Shown in pieces: positions 1-8,218 of a stretch of 14,789 bases of DNA. The notes under the pieces are model-generated. The model was not told where the DNA came from, did no database searches, and saw only the letters and a program-made list of their open reading frames with translations. A program made the position numbers and the translations under genes. How positions within the stretch are numbered: position 1 is the first letter of the stretch; each line of letters starts with the position of its first letter. The DNA is from an uncultured Methylotenera sp. (lineage in GTDB: Bacteria; Pseudomonadota; Gammaproteobacteria; Burkholderiales; Methylophilaceae). Location: contig NZ_CAMLGS010000047.1 in NCBI RefSeq assembly GCF_946479685.1, positions 1 to 14,789 on the forward strand, in the 5' to 3' direction.

Positions 1-1157
1 TCCAGCGTGCCGACCCGCATATCGGTTTGCTGCATCGCGGCACTGAAAAATTAGCCGAAAATCGCACTTATTTGCAAAGCGTGCCTTATATGGATAGGTT
101 GGACTACGTTTCCATGATGTCCAATGAGCATGCTTATGTGATGGCAATTGAAAAGATGCTGGGGCTGGAAGTTCCGGTGCGTGCACAATATATCCGCGTA
201 ATGTTCGATGAAATCACCCGTGTACTGAATCACTTGTTATGGTTAGGTGCACACGCGCTGGACGTAGGTGCCATGACGGTGTTCTTGTATGCATTCCGCG
301 AGCGTGAAGATTTGTTTGACGTGTATGAGGCGGTGTCTGGTGCGCGTATGCACGCAGCTTACTACCGTCCAGGCGGTGTCTATCGCGATTTGCCAAATAC
401 GATGCCGCAATACCAAGTGTCATCTATGCGCAATGCTAAAACTGTTAAAGCGCAAAACGCAAACCGCCAAGGCTCTTTGTTAGACTTCATTGAAGATTTC
501 ACCAACCGTTTCCCGGCTTATGTTGACGAGTATGAAACCTTGCTCACGGATAACCGTATCTGGAAGCAGCGTACCGTTGGTATCGGTGTGGTGAGCCCGG
601 AGCGTGCTTTAGCGCTAGGCATGACTGGCCCAATGTTGCGTGGCTCAGGTATCGAGTGGGATCTACGCAAGAAACAGCCGTACGAAGTGTATGCCAATTT
701 GGACTTTGATATTCCAGTGGGCGTCAATGGCGATTGTTACGATCGTTACTTGGTGCGTATGGAAGAGATGAGACAATCTAATCGCATCATCAAACAATGT
801 ATAGATTGGCTGCGTAAGAATCCAGGCCCTGTGATCACATCAGATAACAAAGTCGCACCACCGAACCGTGAAGGGATGAAAACCAACATGGAAGACCTGA
901 TTCATCACTTCAAACTGTTCACTGAAGGCTTCCATGTGCCAGCAGGTGAGGCATATGCCGCAGTTGAGCATCCTAAGGGTGAGTTTGGTATTTACATGGT
1001 ATCCGACGGTGCGAATAAGCCATACCGTTTAAAAATCCGCGCACCGGGCTTTCCGCATTTGGCGGCTTTGGATGAAATGACCAAAGGCCACATGATTGCC
1101 GACTTGGTTGCGATTATCGGTACCCAAGATATCGTGTTCGGGGAAATTGACCGATGA
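1..1157 (+). CDS. nuoD: NADH-quinone oxidoreductase subunit D (49 kDa), 5' truncated
   Basis: This is the quinone-site subunit of complex I. It sits in the peripheral arm and, with NuoB and NuoH, forms the ubiquinone reduction pocket. The reading frame is open from base 3 and already reads [17 protein letters not shown], a hallmark of the NuoD/NDUFS2 N-terminal region, so the gene begins upstream of the window; a TTG at 27 is internal, not the start. About 384 codons are present against roughly 417 in the family, so some 30 residues are missing. Other family signatures are [32 protein letters not shown], the [10 protein letters not shown] segment, and the C-terminal [12 protein letters not shown] ending. 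It is a stand-alone nuoD, not the nuoCD fusion of enterobacteria. Its TGA stop overlaps an ATG (ATGA), and nuoE follows after 101 bases. Confidence 0.98.
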   Translation, partial: QRADPHIGLLHRGTEKLAENRTYLQSVPYMDRLDYVSMMSNEHAYVMAIEKMLGLEVPVRAQYIRVMFDEITRVLNHLLWLGAHALDVGAMTVFLYAFREREDLFDVYEAVSGARMHAAYYRPGGVYRDLPNTMPQYQVSSMRNAKTVKAQNANRQGSLLDFIEDFTNRFPAYVDEYETLLTDNRIWKQRTVGIGVVSPERALALGMTGPMLRGSGIEWDLRKKQPYEVYANLDFDIPVGVNGDCYDRYLVRMEEMRQSNRIIKQCIDWLRKNPGPVITSDNKVAPPNREGMKTNMEDLIHHFKLFTEGFHVPAGEAYAAVEHPKGEFGIYMVSDGANKPYRLKIRAPGFPHLAALDEMTKGHMIADLVAIIGTQDIVFGEIDR

Positions 1158-1246
1158 ACCTAGTCAGTAACATTTCTTCACTGTTGTATTCATTGTTATT
1201 AGCATTTTCGTCATTGCCGTGCGCGTCAGTGCGTTGCATGGAGTAG
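1154..1246 (+). other. Possible 30-codon ORF overlapping the nuoD stop
   Basis: An ATG at 1154 overlaps the nuoD stop as ATGA and opens a frame of 30 codons ending at TAG 1244-1246, so its stop lies inside the nuoE ribosome-binding region. The predicted peptide starts [18 protein letters not shown] and is one short hydrophobic stretch followed by Leu-Pro-Cys-Ala and a few polar residues. It resembles a signal or single-membrane-segment peptide. I do not recognise it, and no ribosome-binding site separate from the nuoD end is evident. A second frame over the same bases (from 1171) also reads as a hydrophobic helix but has no ATG, so the hydrophobicity may only reflect T-rich DNA. It could be a coupling ORF that carries ribosomes from nuoD to nuoE, a remnant, or chance. 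Confidence 0.22.
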
Positions 1247-1248
1247 GA
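1245..1248 (+). promoter_or_regulatory. Ribosome binding site of nuoE
   Basis: AGGA lies 10 bases before the nuoE ATG at 1259, with an extra GGAG just upstream at 1240-1243. The stop codon of the small upstream ORF (1244-1246) overlaps it, so a ribosome finishing that ORF would sit on the nuoE initiation region. Confidence 0.55.
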
Positions 1249-1258
1249 ATCAATCAGT

Positions 1259-1732
1259 ATGTTAAGCCCAGAAGCAACCACAAAAATAGATTATGAGTTG
1301 ACCAAATACCCAGCTGATCAACGTCAGGCTGCGGTAATGAGTGCCTTGCGTATTGTGCAAACAGAGCGTGGCTGGTTATCAAAAGAAAGTATTACCGAGG
1401 TGGCGCAATATTTAGGCATGCCTGAAATTGCAGCGATGGAAGTGGCAACCTTTTACAATATGTATGACTTGTCACCAGTAGGCAAATACAAGGTCACAAT
1501 CTGTACCAATATTTCATGCATGCTACGTGGCTCTGATGAGATTGTTAATCACTTGCAGAGCAAGCTGGGTGTTGGCTTTAACGAAATTACGCCAGACGGA
1601 AAATTCTGTTTAAAAGAAGGTGAATGCATGGGTTGTTGTGGTGGTGCGCCGTTAATGCATGTGAATAACACAGAAATGCATGAGTTCTTAACCACCGATA
1701 AAGTGGACGCAATCTTAGAGGGGCTTAAATAA
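1259..1732 (+). CDS. nuoE: NADH-quinone oxidoreductase subunit E (24 kDa, 2Fe-2S)
   Basis: NuoE is the thioredoxin-fold [2Fe-2S] subunit that carries cluster N1a beside NuoF in the NADH-oxidising tip of complex I. At 157 residues it has the normal family length. The N-terminal helical region (about 1-70) contains the family motif [11 protein letters not shown]. The cluster ligands are C82 and C87 (CTNISC, spacing C-x4-C) and C123 and C127 (CMGCC, spacing C-x3-C), followed by GGAPLM, as expected. The ATG start is supported by an AGGA site 10 bases upstream. Its TAA stop shares a base with the nuoF ATG (TAATG), so NuoE and NuoF are probably made in coupled fashion, consistent with their forming a dimeric unit. 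Nothing is missing or unusual. Confidence 0.98.
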   Translation: MLSPEATTKIDYELTKYPADQRQAAVMSALRIVQTERGWLSKESITEVAQYLGMPEIAAMEVATFYNMYDLSPVGKYKVTICTNISCMLRGSDEIVNHLQSKLGVGFNEITPDGKFCLKEGECMGCCGGAPLMHVNNTEMHEFLTTDKVDAILEGLK

Positions 1733-3060
1733 TGGTCACTTCTAGCAAGCCAGCAGTGAAGCCAGTAATCAAAACAGATTTAACCGGACAAACACTGGTC
1801 ACGTTACGTACGTTGACAGAGGAAAATCCGGCTTCATTGGAAACTTACCTAAAATTAGGCGGTTATGCGGCGCTAAAACGCGTGGTGACTGAAAAAGTTA
1901 AACCTACCGATATTATTTCCGAAGTAAAAGCATCAGGTTTACGTGGTCGTGGTGGTGCAGGCTTCCCTACTGGCCTTAAATGGAGTTTCATGCCGCGCTA
2001 TTTTGATGGTGTGAAATACCTGGTGTGTAATACCGATGAAGGTGAGCCTGGTACGTTTAAAGACCGTGACATCATTCGTTACAACCCGCATCAGTTGATT
2101 GAAGGTATGGCGATTGCTGCCTATACCCTAGGTGCTCGTGTCGGCTATAACTATATACACGGCGAAATCTGGCAGGATTATGAAATCTTTGAAGCGGCAT
2201 TGCATGAAGCAAAAGCTGCTGGTTATCTAGGTGAGAATCTATTCGGTACCAATTTTAGTTTTGATTTATACGCGGTACATGGCTACGGTGCCTATATCTG
2301 CGGTGAAGAAACTGCGCTGATTGAATCGATAGAAGGTAAAAAAGGCCAGCCGCGCTTTAAGCCACCATTTCCTGCAAGTTACGGTGTATTTGGTAAACCT
2401 ACCAATGTCAATAACACAGAAAGCTACACCAGTATCCCGTGGATTATGCAACATGGCGGTAAAGCCTTTGCTGATTTAGGTGTTGCTAACTCTGGTGGTA
2501 CCAAGCTGTTCTCTATTTCTGGCCATGTTGAAAAGCCAGGCAATTACGAAGTTAATATGGGTATGCCATTTACCGAGCTGTTAGCGTTAGCCGGTGGTAT
2601 CTGGAAAGGGCGTCAATTGAAGGCGGTGATTCCAGGTGGGCCATCTACTGCGGTCATGCCGGCATCAGCCATTCTAGGTGCAACCATGGATTACGACGGT
2701 TTAAGCAAGGCTAGGTCTAGCCTAGGTGCTGGCTCCATGATTGTGATGGACGATACTACATGCATGGTTAAAGCTTTGCATCGATTGTCTTATTTCTTCT
2801 ATGAAGAAAGCTGCGGCCAATGTACGCCTTGCCGTGAAGGTACGGGCTGGGTTTATCGCGTAATTGACCGTATCGTTAAGGGTCAAGGCAAAATGGAAGA
2901 TTTAGACCTGCTCACAGATGTAAGTAACAATATCGCCGGTCGTACCATATGTGCACTGGGTGAGGCAGCAGCAACGCCAGTATTGAGTTTTATTAAGCAT
3001 TTCAGGCCTGAGTTTGAATACTACATTCAGCACGGCAAGAGCATGGTTGACGGTAAATAA
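1732..3060 (+). CDS. nuoF: NADH-quinone oxidoreductase subunit F (51 kDa, NADH/FMN)
   Basis: NuoF binds NADH and FMN and takes the first electrons, which it passes to [4Fe-4S] cluster N3. The 442-residue protein shows the glycine-rich nucleotide/FMN loop [13 protein letters not shown] at 69-81, the [14 protein letters not shown] segment at 100-113, and [17 protein letters not shown] near 186-202. The N3 ligands are C361, C364 and C367 ([11 protein letters not shown]) with C407 (RTICALG). The first 20 or so residues, before the conserved core, are variable and polar. The start is well fixed by a strong GAGGGG at 1718-1723, 8 bases before the ATG, and by the one-base overlap with nuoE. A 24-base gap separates it from nuoG. 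All catalytic signatures are intact. Confidence 0.98.
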   Translation: MVTSSKPAVKPVIKTDLTGQTLVTLRTLTEENPASLETYLKLGGYAALKRVVTEKVKPTDIISEVKASGLRGRGGAGFPTGLKWSFMPRYFDGVKYLVCNTDEGEPGTFKDRDIIRYNPHQLIEGMAIAAYTLGARVGYNYIHGEIWQDYEIFEAALHEAKAAGYLGENLFGTNFSFDLYAVHGYGAYICGEETALIESIEGKKGQPRFKPPFPASYGVFGKPTNVNNTESYTSIPWIMQHGGKAFADLGVANSGGTKLFSISGHVEKPGNYEVNMGMPFTELLALAGGIWKGRQLKAVIPGGPSTAVMPASAILGATMDYDGLSKARSSLGAGSMIVMDDTTCMVKALHRLSYFFYEESCGQCTPCREGTGWVYRVIDRIVKGQGKMEDLDLLTDVSNNIAGRTICALGEAAATPVLSFIKHFRPEFEYYIQHGKSMVDGK

Positions 3061-3084
3061 CTGTAAAGACGGTAAAAATACATA

Positions 3085-5520
3085 ATGTTGAATATTGAAA
3101 TAGATGGTAAATCGATAGAAGTCGAGCACGGCAGCACCATTATTGATGCGGCTGATAAGGTCGGTATTGCTATTCCACGTTTTTGCTACCACCCTAAATT
3201 GTCAGTAGCGGCAAACTGCCGCATGTGCTTGGTGCAGGTGGAGAAATTTAACAAGCCATTACCAGCTTGTGCAACCCCAGTTGCTGACGGCATGAAGATA
3301 TTCACACGCTCAAAATCTGCGATTGAAGCGCAGCAAAGCGTGATGGAGTTTTTACTGATTAACCATCCACTAGACTGCCCAATCTGCGATCAGGGTGGCG
3401 AGTGCGACTTGCAGGATATTGCGGTGGCTTACGGTGTCAGCGGCTCACGCTACACTGAAGAAAAGCGCGTAGTGTTTAATAAAAACATCGGCCCGCTGGT
3501 AAGCACCGATATGACGCGTTGTATTCAATGTACACGTTGCGTGCGCTTTTTGAAAGAAGTAGGCGGTATGCAAGAACTAGGCATGATAGGCCGTGGCGAG
3601 CATGCTGAAATTACCGCTTATGTAGACAAGAGCGTTAACTCGGAACTGTCTGGCAATATTATTGATTTGTGCCCAGTTGGCGCGTTAACCAGCAAGCCAT
3701 TCAGATACTCGGCACGTAGCTGGGAGCTCACACGCAGACCTAGCATTGCACCGCATGACAGCTTGGGCTCACACATTGAAGTGCATGTTAAAGACAATAA
3801 AGTCATGCGAGTATTACCGCGTGAAAAAGAAAGCATCAACGAGTGCTGGTTGTCTGACCGTGATCGCTTCTCTTACGAAGGTTTGAATAGTCCAGACCGT
3901 CTTAAAGTGCCTATGATTAAGCACAACGGTGCGTGGGTGGAAACCGATTGGAAAACTGCGCTTGAGTTTGCAGCTGGCCAATTAAAAGACATTACCAATG
4001 AGTACGGTGGTGAGTCTTTAGGCGTATTGGTTTCACCAAACAGCACGATGGAAGAGGGTTATCTCGCTAAGAAATTGGCGAATGGTTTAAACAGCGGCAA
4101 CGTGGATTACCGTTTACGTCAAACTGACTTTAGATTGGATGGTAAGCGCCTAGGCACACCATGGATGGGTTGCAATATCCATGAGATCGAAGAGTTGGAT
4201 CGTATCATTGTGATTGGCTCTAATTTACGCAATGAGCACCCATTACTGGCGCAGCGTTTCCGTAGAGCGGTAGCGAACGGCGCTGAGTTGTCTGTGGTGA
4301 GTCCGCTGGATAATGACCCATTAATGGATATCGCACATAAAGTGATTGTGCGACCAAACGATATGGTCAACGTGCTTGGTCAAATTCTAAAAGCGATGTC
4401 TGGTCTGCAACGTTTGTCGCTATGTTTGCCACCGTCACTGACCAAGTTATTAGACGACATTAAAGTACGCCCAAATACACAAGCAATCGCGGAAAGCTTG
4501 GCCGGTCATGGTAAAGACTATGACTTGATTGCACCGAAAGTTGGTATTTTCTTAGGCAATATGGCACTAAGTGACCCGCGCTTTACCGAAATGTACAGTA
4601 TGGCTGAGGCGATTGGAGGTATTACTGGCGCTAAAGGCGGCATCCTGCCAGCGGCAGCTAATAGCACTGGTATGCATATGATGGGCGTAATGCCATCTAG
4701 CACTGGTATGCATGCGCGTGCGATGCTGGAAGTGCCACGTAAAGCTTATGTATTAGTAAATATTGAGCCTGAGCTGGATTGCCAGCATGCGGCCTTAGCA
4801 AAAGCTGCGATGGAGAAAGCAGAGTGTGTAATTGCGCTGACTGCTTATAAGTCACAAGCACTAGAGCATGCGGATATTCTGTTACCTATCACACCGTTTA
4901 CCGAAACCTCTGGTACTTTCATGAGTATGGAAGGCCGAGTACAGAGCTTTGCTGCAGCAGTGCGACCATTAGGTGAAGCACGCCCAGCGTGGAAAGTGTT
5001 ACGCGTATTAGCTAATACGCTAGGTCTAACTGGTTTTGATTTTGAATCCAGTGAGCAAGTGAAAGATGCTATCTTTAACGGCGAGAAGCCCTCTGCTGTG
5101 GTGTGGCGTAGTTTGAATAACAACTTGCGCGAGTTGGTTGAGATTCAAGTTAATATCAAACATGATGGCCTGCAACGTATCGGTGAAGTGCCACAATACG
5201 AATCTGACCCGATTGTTAGACGTTCGCCACCATTACAAAAAACAAAATACAACATCAAGCCTATGGCACGTATGTGTGGCCGCCAGTTAGCGGCATTAAA
5301 CTTGGTTGAGGGCGACCATGTGCTGGTTAAACAGGATAAGGGTAGTGCAGTATTGACGGTACGTCTGGATGATCACGTGGCGATGGGTTGTGTGCGTGTG
5401 GCAGCTGCCCACGAAGCAACCGTAGGCCTAGGTGATTTGATGGGTGATATCACGATTGAAAAACTGACACTGGAACAGTTGCAAGATATTAATAAAAACA
5501 TTATGGAAGCGCGTGCCTAA
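3085..5520 (+). CDS. nuoG: NADH-quinone oxidoreductase subunit G (75 kDa, Fe-S)
   Basis: NuoG is the large Fe-S subunit that wires electrons from NuoE/F toward NuoI. Its 811 residues comprise an N-terminal ferredoxin-like domain and a molybdopterin-oxidoreductase-like fold that binds no metal cofactor in complex I. Ligands visible are C34, C45, C48 and C62 for the [2Fe-2S] cluster N1b; H94, C98, C101 and C107 for N5 ([14 protein letters not shown]); and C146, C149, C152 and C196 for N4 (CIQCTRC, then LCPVGA). The four cysteines of the extra N7 cluster found in E. coli-type proteins are replaced, by position, with A222, D225, S229 and S257. The C-terminal part (about 215-811) is the MopB-type region. 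The ribosome-binding site is weak. Its TAA overlaps the nuoH ATG by one base. An in-frame 16-bp direct repeat lies at 4662 and 4698. Confidence 0.98.
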   Translation: MLNIEIDGKSIEVEHGSTIIDAADKVGIAIPRFCYHPKLSVAANCRMCLVQVEKFNKPLPACATPVADGMKIFTRSKSAIEAQQSVMEFLLINHPLDCPICDQGGECDLQDIAVAYGVSGSRYTEEKRVVFNKNIGPLVSTDMTRCIQCTRCVRFLKEVGGMQELGMIGRGEHAEITAYVDKSVNSELSGNIIDLCPVGALTSKPFRYSARSWELTRRPSIAPHDSLGSHIEVHVKDNKVMRVLPREKESINECWLSDRDRFSYEGLNSPDRLKVPMIKHNGAWVETDWKTALEFAAGQLKDITNEYGGESLGVLVSPNSTMEEGYLAKKLANGLNSGNVDYRLRQTDFRLDGKRLGTPWMGCNIHEIEELDRIIVIGSNLRNEHPLLAQRFRRAVANGAELSVVSPLDNDPLMDIAHKVIVRPNDMVNVLGQILKAMSGLQRLSLCLPPSLTKLLDDIKVRPNTQAIAESLAGHGKDYDLIAPKVGIFLGNMALSDPRFTEMYSMAEAIGGITGAKGGILPAAANSTGMHMMGVMPSSTGMHARAMLEVPRKAYVLVNIEPELDCQHAALAKAAMEKAECVIALTAYKSQALEHADILLPITPFTETSGTFMSMEGRVQSFAAAVRPLGEARPAWKVLRVLANTLGLTGFDFESSEQVKDAIFNGEKPSAVVWRSLNNNLRELVEIQVNIKHDGLQRIGEVPQYESDPIVRRSPPLQKTKYNIKPMARMCGRQLAALNLVEGDHVLVKQDKGSAVLTVRLDDHVAMGCVRVAAAHEATVGLGDLMGDITIEKLTLEQLQDINKNIMEARA

Positions 5521-6548
5521 TGGAATGGTTATCAAATCTATTCGGTAGTTACTGGCCAGCAGTTGAAATTACTGGCTGGACTCTGATTAAAATTGTTGCA
5601 ATTGTAGCGCCGCTAATGGGCGCAGTAGCCTACCTAACGTTAGCTGAGCGTAAAGTCATTGGTTACATGCAAGTGCGTATCGGCCCTAACCGCGTTGGTT
5701 ACTTCGGTTTGCTGCAGCCACTGGCAGATGGTATCAAGCTGCTGTTTAAAGAGGTGATTCTGCCTACCGCTTCCAATAAGGCATTGTTCTTACTTGGCCC
5801 GGTGTTGGCAATTGCGCCCGCGTTTGCGGCTTGGGCAGTCGTGCCATTTGATTTAAATATGGTGTTGGCAGACGTGGATGCTGGTTTGCTTTATATTCTG
5901 GCAATGACCTCTGTGGCGGTATATGGCGTGATTATCGCGGGTTGGGCGTCTAACTCTAAATATGCATTCTTGGGCAGCTTGCGTTCAGCCGCACAAATTG
6001 TTTCATACGAGATCGCGATGGGTTTTGCGCTGGTAGGCGTGCTGATGTGTGCTAACAGTTTAAACCTAGGCAAAATCGTGTTAGGACAAGAGGGCGGTTT
6101 TTGGCATTGGTACTTTATTCCACTGTTCCCATTGTTTGTTGTTTACTTTATTAGTGCGGTGGCTGAAACAAACCGTGCGCCGTTTGACGTAGCTGAGGGC
6201 GAGTCTGAGATTGTTGCGGGCTTCCACGTTGAGTATTCAGGCATGGCATTCGCAGTATTCTTCTTGGCTGAGTATGCCAACATGATTTTAGTATCTATGC
6301 TAGCCGCATTGATGTTCTTAGGTGGCTGGTTATCACCTGTACCGTTTATTCCTGACAGTTTCTTATGGTTGCTGGCTAAAGTTGGTTTCCTTTTATTCTT
6401 GTTCTTATGGTTCAGAGCCACCTTCCCACGTTACCGCTATGACCAGATCATGCGTCTGGGCTGGAAAGTGTTTATCCCAATTACGATAGTGTGGATTGTG
6501 TTTGTAGGTGGCATGATGCAAACTCCTTGGGCTTATTTGTTTCACTAA
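5520..6548 (+). CDS. nuoH: NADH-quinone oxidoreductase subunit H (ND1)
   Basis: NuoH anchors the peripheral arm to the membrane and forms the entrance and floor of the quinone tunnel, linking quinone chemistry to proton pumping. The 342-residue protein has about eight membrane segments. Diagnostic loops are [18 protein letters not shown] at 43-60 and, around 214-241, [18 protein letters not shown] followed by GFHVEYSG, which carries the acidic cluster of the E-channel. It begins in a TAATG overlap with nuoG and has GGAAG 10 bases upstream. The C-terminus reads [10 protein letters not shown]; the last three sense codons and the stop form the first unit of a 16-bp tandem repeat that fills the gap to nuoI. 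Apart from that unusual 3' end the gene is conventional and complete. Confidence 0.98.
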   Translation: MEWLSNLFGSYWPAVEITGWTLIKIVAIVAPLMGAVAYLTLAERKVIGYMQVRIGPNRVGYFGLLQPLADGIKLLFKEVILPTASNKALFLLGPVLAIAPAFAAWAVVPFDLNMVLADVDAGLLYILAMTSVAVYGVIIAGWASNSKYAFLGSLRSAAQIVSYEIAMGFALVGVLMCANSLNLGKIVLGQEGGFWHWYFIPLFPLFVVYFISAVAETNRAPFDVAEGESEIVAGFHVEYSGMAFAVFFLAEYANMILVSMLAALMFLGGWLSPVPFIPDSFLWLLAKVGFLLFLFLWFRATFPRYRYDQIMRLGWKVFIPITIVWIVFVGGMMQTPWAYLFH

Positions 6549-6614
6549 GAGTTTGTTTCACTGGGACTTTGTTTCACTAGGGCTTTGTTTTACTGGGTTT
6601 TATCTCACTAGGTT
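6536..6614 (+). repeat. 16-bp tandem repeat, about five units, spanning the nuoH stop
   Basis: Four units start exactly 16 bases apart at 6536, 6552, 6568 and 6584, and a fifth, more diverged unit starts at 6599. The consensus is close to TTTGTTTCACTRGGGC. Units 2 and 3 differ at 2 of 16 positions, and units 3 and 4 at 4. The first unit is the end of nuoH itself (Leu-Phe-His-stop), so the array looks like serial duplication of the nuoH tail into the spacer. The period is not a multiple of three. There are no unique spacers, so it is not a CRISPR. It has no obvious hairpin and encodes no ORF with a start codon. Confidence 0.85.
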
Positions 6615-6642
6615 AGTGATTAGGCGTTGAATAAATAAAATT

Positions 6643-7137
6643 ATGATTAAATCGATTAAACAAACATTAGGCAGCTTAATGTTATGGGAGTTGCTAAAAG
6701 GCATGGCACTTACTGGCCGTTACTTTTTTGCACCTAAAATCACGGTTCAATACCCAGAAGAAAATACACCACAATCCAATCGATTCCGTGGCCTGCATGC
6801 GCTACGCCGTTACCCCAATGGTGAAGAGCGTTGTATCGCATGTAAATTGTGTGAGGCCGTTTGCCCGGCAATGGCAATTACGATTGAATCTGAGCAGCGT
6901 GAGGATGACAAAACACGTCGTACCACACGCTATGACATTGACCTGACCAAATGCATTTTCTGTGGCATGTGCGAAGAGTCATGCCCGGTGGACTCTATCG
7001 TGGAAACGCGTGTGTTTGATTACCACGGTGAACAACGTGGTGATTTGATTTATACCAAAGAGATGCTGCTGGCAGTAGGTGATAAGCACGAAAAACAAAT
7101 TGCTGCCGATAGAGCACAAGATAAGACATTTAGATAG
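6643..7137 (+). CDS. nuoI: NADH-quinone oxidoreductase subunit I (23 kDa, 2x 4Fe-4S)
   Basis: NuoI is the ferredoxin-type subunit that carries clusters N6a and N6b and passes electrons from NuoG to NuoB in the peripheral arm. At 164 residues it has the usual length. Two 4Fe-4S motifs are intact: C64-x2-C67-x2-C70-x3-C74 ([12 protein letters not shown]) and C104-x2-C107-x2-C110-x3-C114 ([12 protein letters not shown]). The N-terminal [14 protein letters not shown] helix that lies against the membrane arm is typical. The ATG at 6643 fits the family N-terminus, but no convincing ribosome-binding site precedes it; the leader is AT-rich. It sits 94 bases after nuoH, behind the tandem repeat, and its stop codon is part of a second, 9-bp repeat. 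Confidence 0.98.
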   Translation: MIKSIKQTLGSLMLWELLKGMALTGRYFFAPKITVQYPEENTPQSNRFRGLHALRRYPNGEERCIACKLCEAVCPAMAITIESEQREDDKTRRTTRYDIDLTKCIFCGMCEESCPVDSIVETRVFDYHGEQRGDLIYTKEMLLAVGDKHEKQIAADRAQDKTFR

Positions 7138-7155
7138 TTTAAGCAGTTTAGATAA
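7129..7155 (+). repeat. 9-bp imperfect triple repeat at the nuoI stop
   Basis: Three consecutive 9-base units, TTTAGATAG, TTTAAGCAG and TTTAGATAA, start at 7129, 7138 and 7147. The first includes the last two sense codons (Phe-Arg, with the TTT codon at 7129) and the TAG stop of nuoI; the third recreates Phe-Arg-stop in the same frame. It looks like a small duplication of the gene end. The rest of the gap up to nuoJ is AT-rich and contains the 8-bp palindrome AAGTACTT at 7193-7200 but no other recognisable signal. Confidence 0.6.
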
Positions 7156-7223
7156 GCAAATTAACTAACAGTAAAGCCTTCATACATCGTTTAAGTACTT
7201 TTAACAGATTACCATTTAAAAAT

Positions 7224-7904
7224 ATGACATTTTTTGGCTTGCATTTTCAAGACATCGTTTTTTATACGCTCGCAACCATCCTGCTGATTGCAGGTTTACG
7301 TGTGATTACCACACGCAATCCTGTCTATGCAGCACTGTACTTGGTGTTGGCATTCTTTACAGCAGCGGGCATCTGGCTGCTGTTAGAAGCTGAGTTCCTC
7401 GCCATTGCCTTGGTGCTGGTGTACGTGGGTGCGGTGATGGTGTTGTTCTTATTTGTGGTGATGATGCTAGATATTAATCTGGATAAATTGCGAGAAGGTT
7501 TTTGGAAAGCCTTGCCAGTTGCCTTGCCGGTTGGTGGTTTGATGGCGGTAGAAATGGTGATGATAGTAGGTGCGCGTAACTTTGGCGCCGATGTAGTCGC
7601 TGCGCCACCTGCGCATCCAGCGGATTACAGCAATACGGCAGAGCTAGGCCGCGTGTTATATACAGATTATTTGCTGCCATTTGAATTAGCGTCTGTAGTG
7701 TTGTTGGTGGCGATTGTGGCTGCTATTGCCTTGACCTTGCGTGACCGTAAAGACAGCAAGTCTATGGATCCGGCGAAACAGGTGCTGGTGAAAAAAGCAG
7801 ACCGTATCAGAATTGTAAAAATGGACGCCGTAGTGGAACAGAGTGCGGAAAAAAATGATGCGGCAGACACATCAGCTCAAGCTGATGATAAAGGGGCTAA
7901 ATAA
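7224..7904 (+). CDS. nuoJ: NADH-quinone oxidoreductase subunit J (ND6)
   Basis: NuoJ is a membrane-arm subunit next to NuoH and NuoK; its third transmembrane helix carries a pi-bulge involved in the open/closed switch of the proton path. The 226-residue protein has about five membrane helices (roughly 9-28, 33-52, 57-82, 95-118, 149-172). The conserved segment is [21 protein letters not shown]. After the last helix comes a cytoplasmic tail: a basic stretch ([11 protein letters not shown], about 190-200), then about 26 residues rich in Ala, Asp, Glu and Lys that look like a disordered extension. No clear ribosome-binding site lies before the ATG, which follows an 86-base AT-rich gap. The TAA overlaps the nuoK ATG by one base. 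The identity is secure. Confidence 0.97.
   Translation: MTFFGLHFQDIVFYTLATILLIAGLRVITTRNPVYAALYLVLAFFTAAGIWLLLEAEFLAIALVLVYVGAVMVLFLFVVMMLDINLDKLREGFWKALPVALPVGGLMAVEMVMIVGARNFGADVVAAPPAHPADYSNTAELGRVLYTDYLLPFELASVVLLVAIVAAIALTLRDRKDSKSMDPAKQVLVKKADRIRIVKMDAVVEQSAEKNDAADTSAQADDKGAK
7870..7887 (+). promoter_or_regulatory. Inverted repeat just before the nuoK ribosome-binding site
   Basis: CATCAGCT, a 2-base CA spacer and AGCTGATG form a perfect 8-bp inverted repeat inside the nuoJ tail codons. It can fold as a 6-7 bp stem with a small loop. The strong nuoK ribosome-binding sequence AAGGGG (7891-7896) starts 3 bases after it, so the hairpin could influence how nuoK is translated. This is only a structural observation; coding constraint or chance could explain it. 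Confidence 0.35.
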
Positions 7905-8209
7905 TGGTTGGTTTATCTCATTACCTGATTCTAGGCTCATTGCTATTTGCGATTAGCGTGGTTGGTATTTTTCTAAATCGTAAAAATGTCATTATTTTAT
8001 TGATGGCAATTGAGCTAATGTTATTGGCCGTTAACCTTAACTTTATCGCGTTCTCACATTATCTGAACGATATTGCCGGGCAGGTGTTTGTATTTTTCAT
8101 TTTAACGGTAGCGGCTGCAGAGTCTGCTATCGGTTTGGCGATATTGGTTGTGTTATTCAGAAACTTGCGCACCATTAACGTTGACGATTTAGATAGTTTG
8201 AAAGGCTAA
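7904..8209 (+). CDS. nuoK: NADH-quinone oxidoreductase subunit K (ND4L)
   Basis: NuoK is the small three-helix membrane subunit that carries two of the buried glutamates of the complex I proton path. At 101 residues it has the standard length. Helices span about 4-23, 29-50 and 58-85. The essential residues are E37 in helix 2 ([16 protein letters not shown]) and E73 in helix 3 ([14 protein letters not shown]), corresponding to E36 and E72 of E. coli. The start overlaps the nuoJ stop (TAATG) and has AAGGGG 7 bases upstream, the best ribosome-binding site in the membrane-arm genes. It ends directly before the nuoL initiation region. Confidence 0.98.
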   Translation: MVGLSHYLILGSLLFAISVVGIFLNRKNVIILLMAIELMLLAVNLNFIAFSHYLNDIAGQVFVFFILTVAAAESAIGLAILVVLFRNLRTINVDDLDSLKG

Positions 8210-8218
8210 GTGTTTAGC

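Noticed and set aside
27..29. TTG as the start of nuoD
   Set aside because: The frame is open upstream and encodes conserved NuoD residues (ADPHIG), so the true start is outside the window.
51..6421. Several 60-96 codon ORFs on the minus strand within nuoD, nuoF, nuoG and nuoH
   Set aside because: They lie opposite strongly conserved nuo genes, have no ribosome-binding sites and no recognisable protein features; they are frame shadows.
6536..6614. CRISPR-like periodic array
   Set aside because: Units are contiguous 16-mers with no unique spacers and begin inside a coding sequence; this is a tandem repeat.
6615..6642. Internal promoter before nuoI (TTGAAT and AT-rich bases)
   Set aside because: No -10 hexamer occurs at a proper distance from TTGAAT; AT richness alone is not enough.
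7189..7205. Imperfect palindrome around AAGTACTT before nuoJ as an operator
   Set aside because: Only the central 8 bases are symmetric without mismatch, which is common in AT-rich DNA; no supporting context.
8210..8212. GTG as the nuoL start
   Set aside because: It lies only 4 bases after the AAGG site and adds three residues not expected for the family; ATG 8219 is better placed, though GTG cannot be ruled out.
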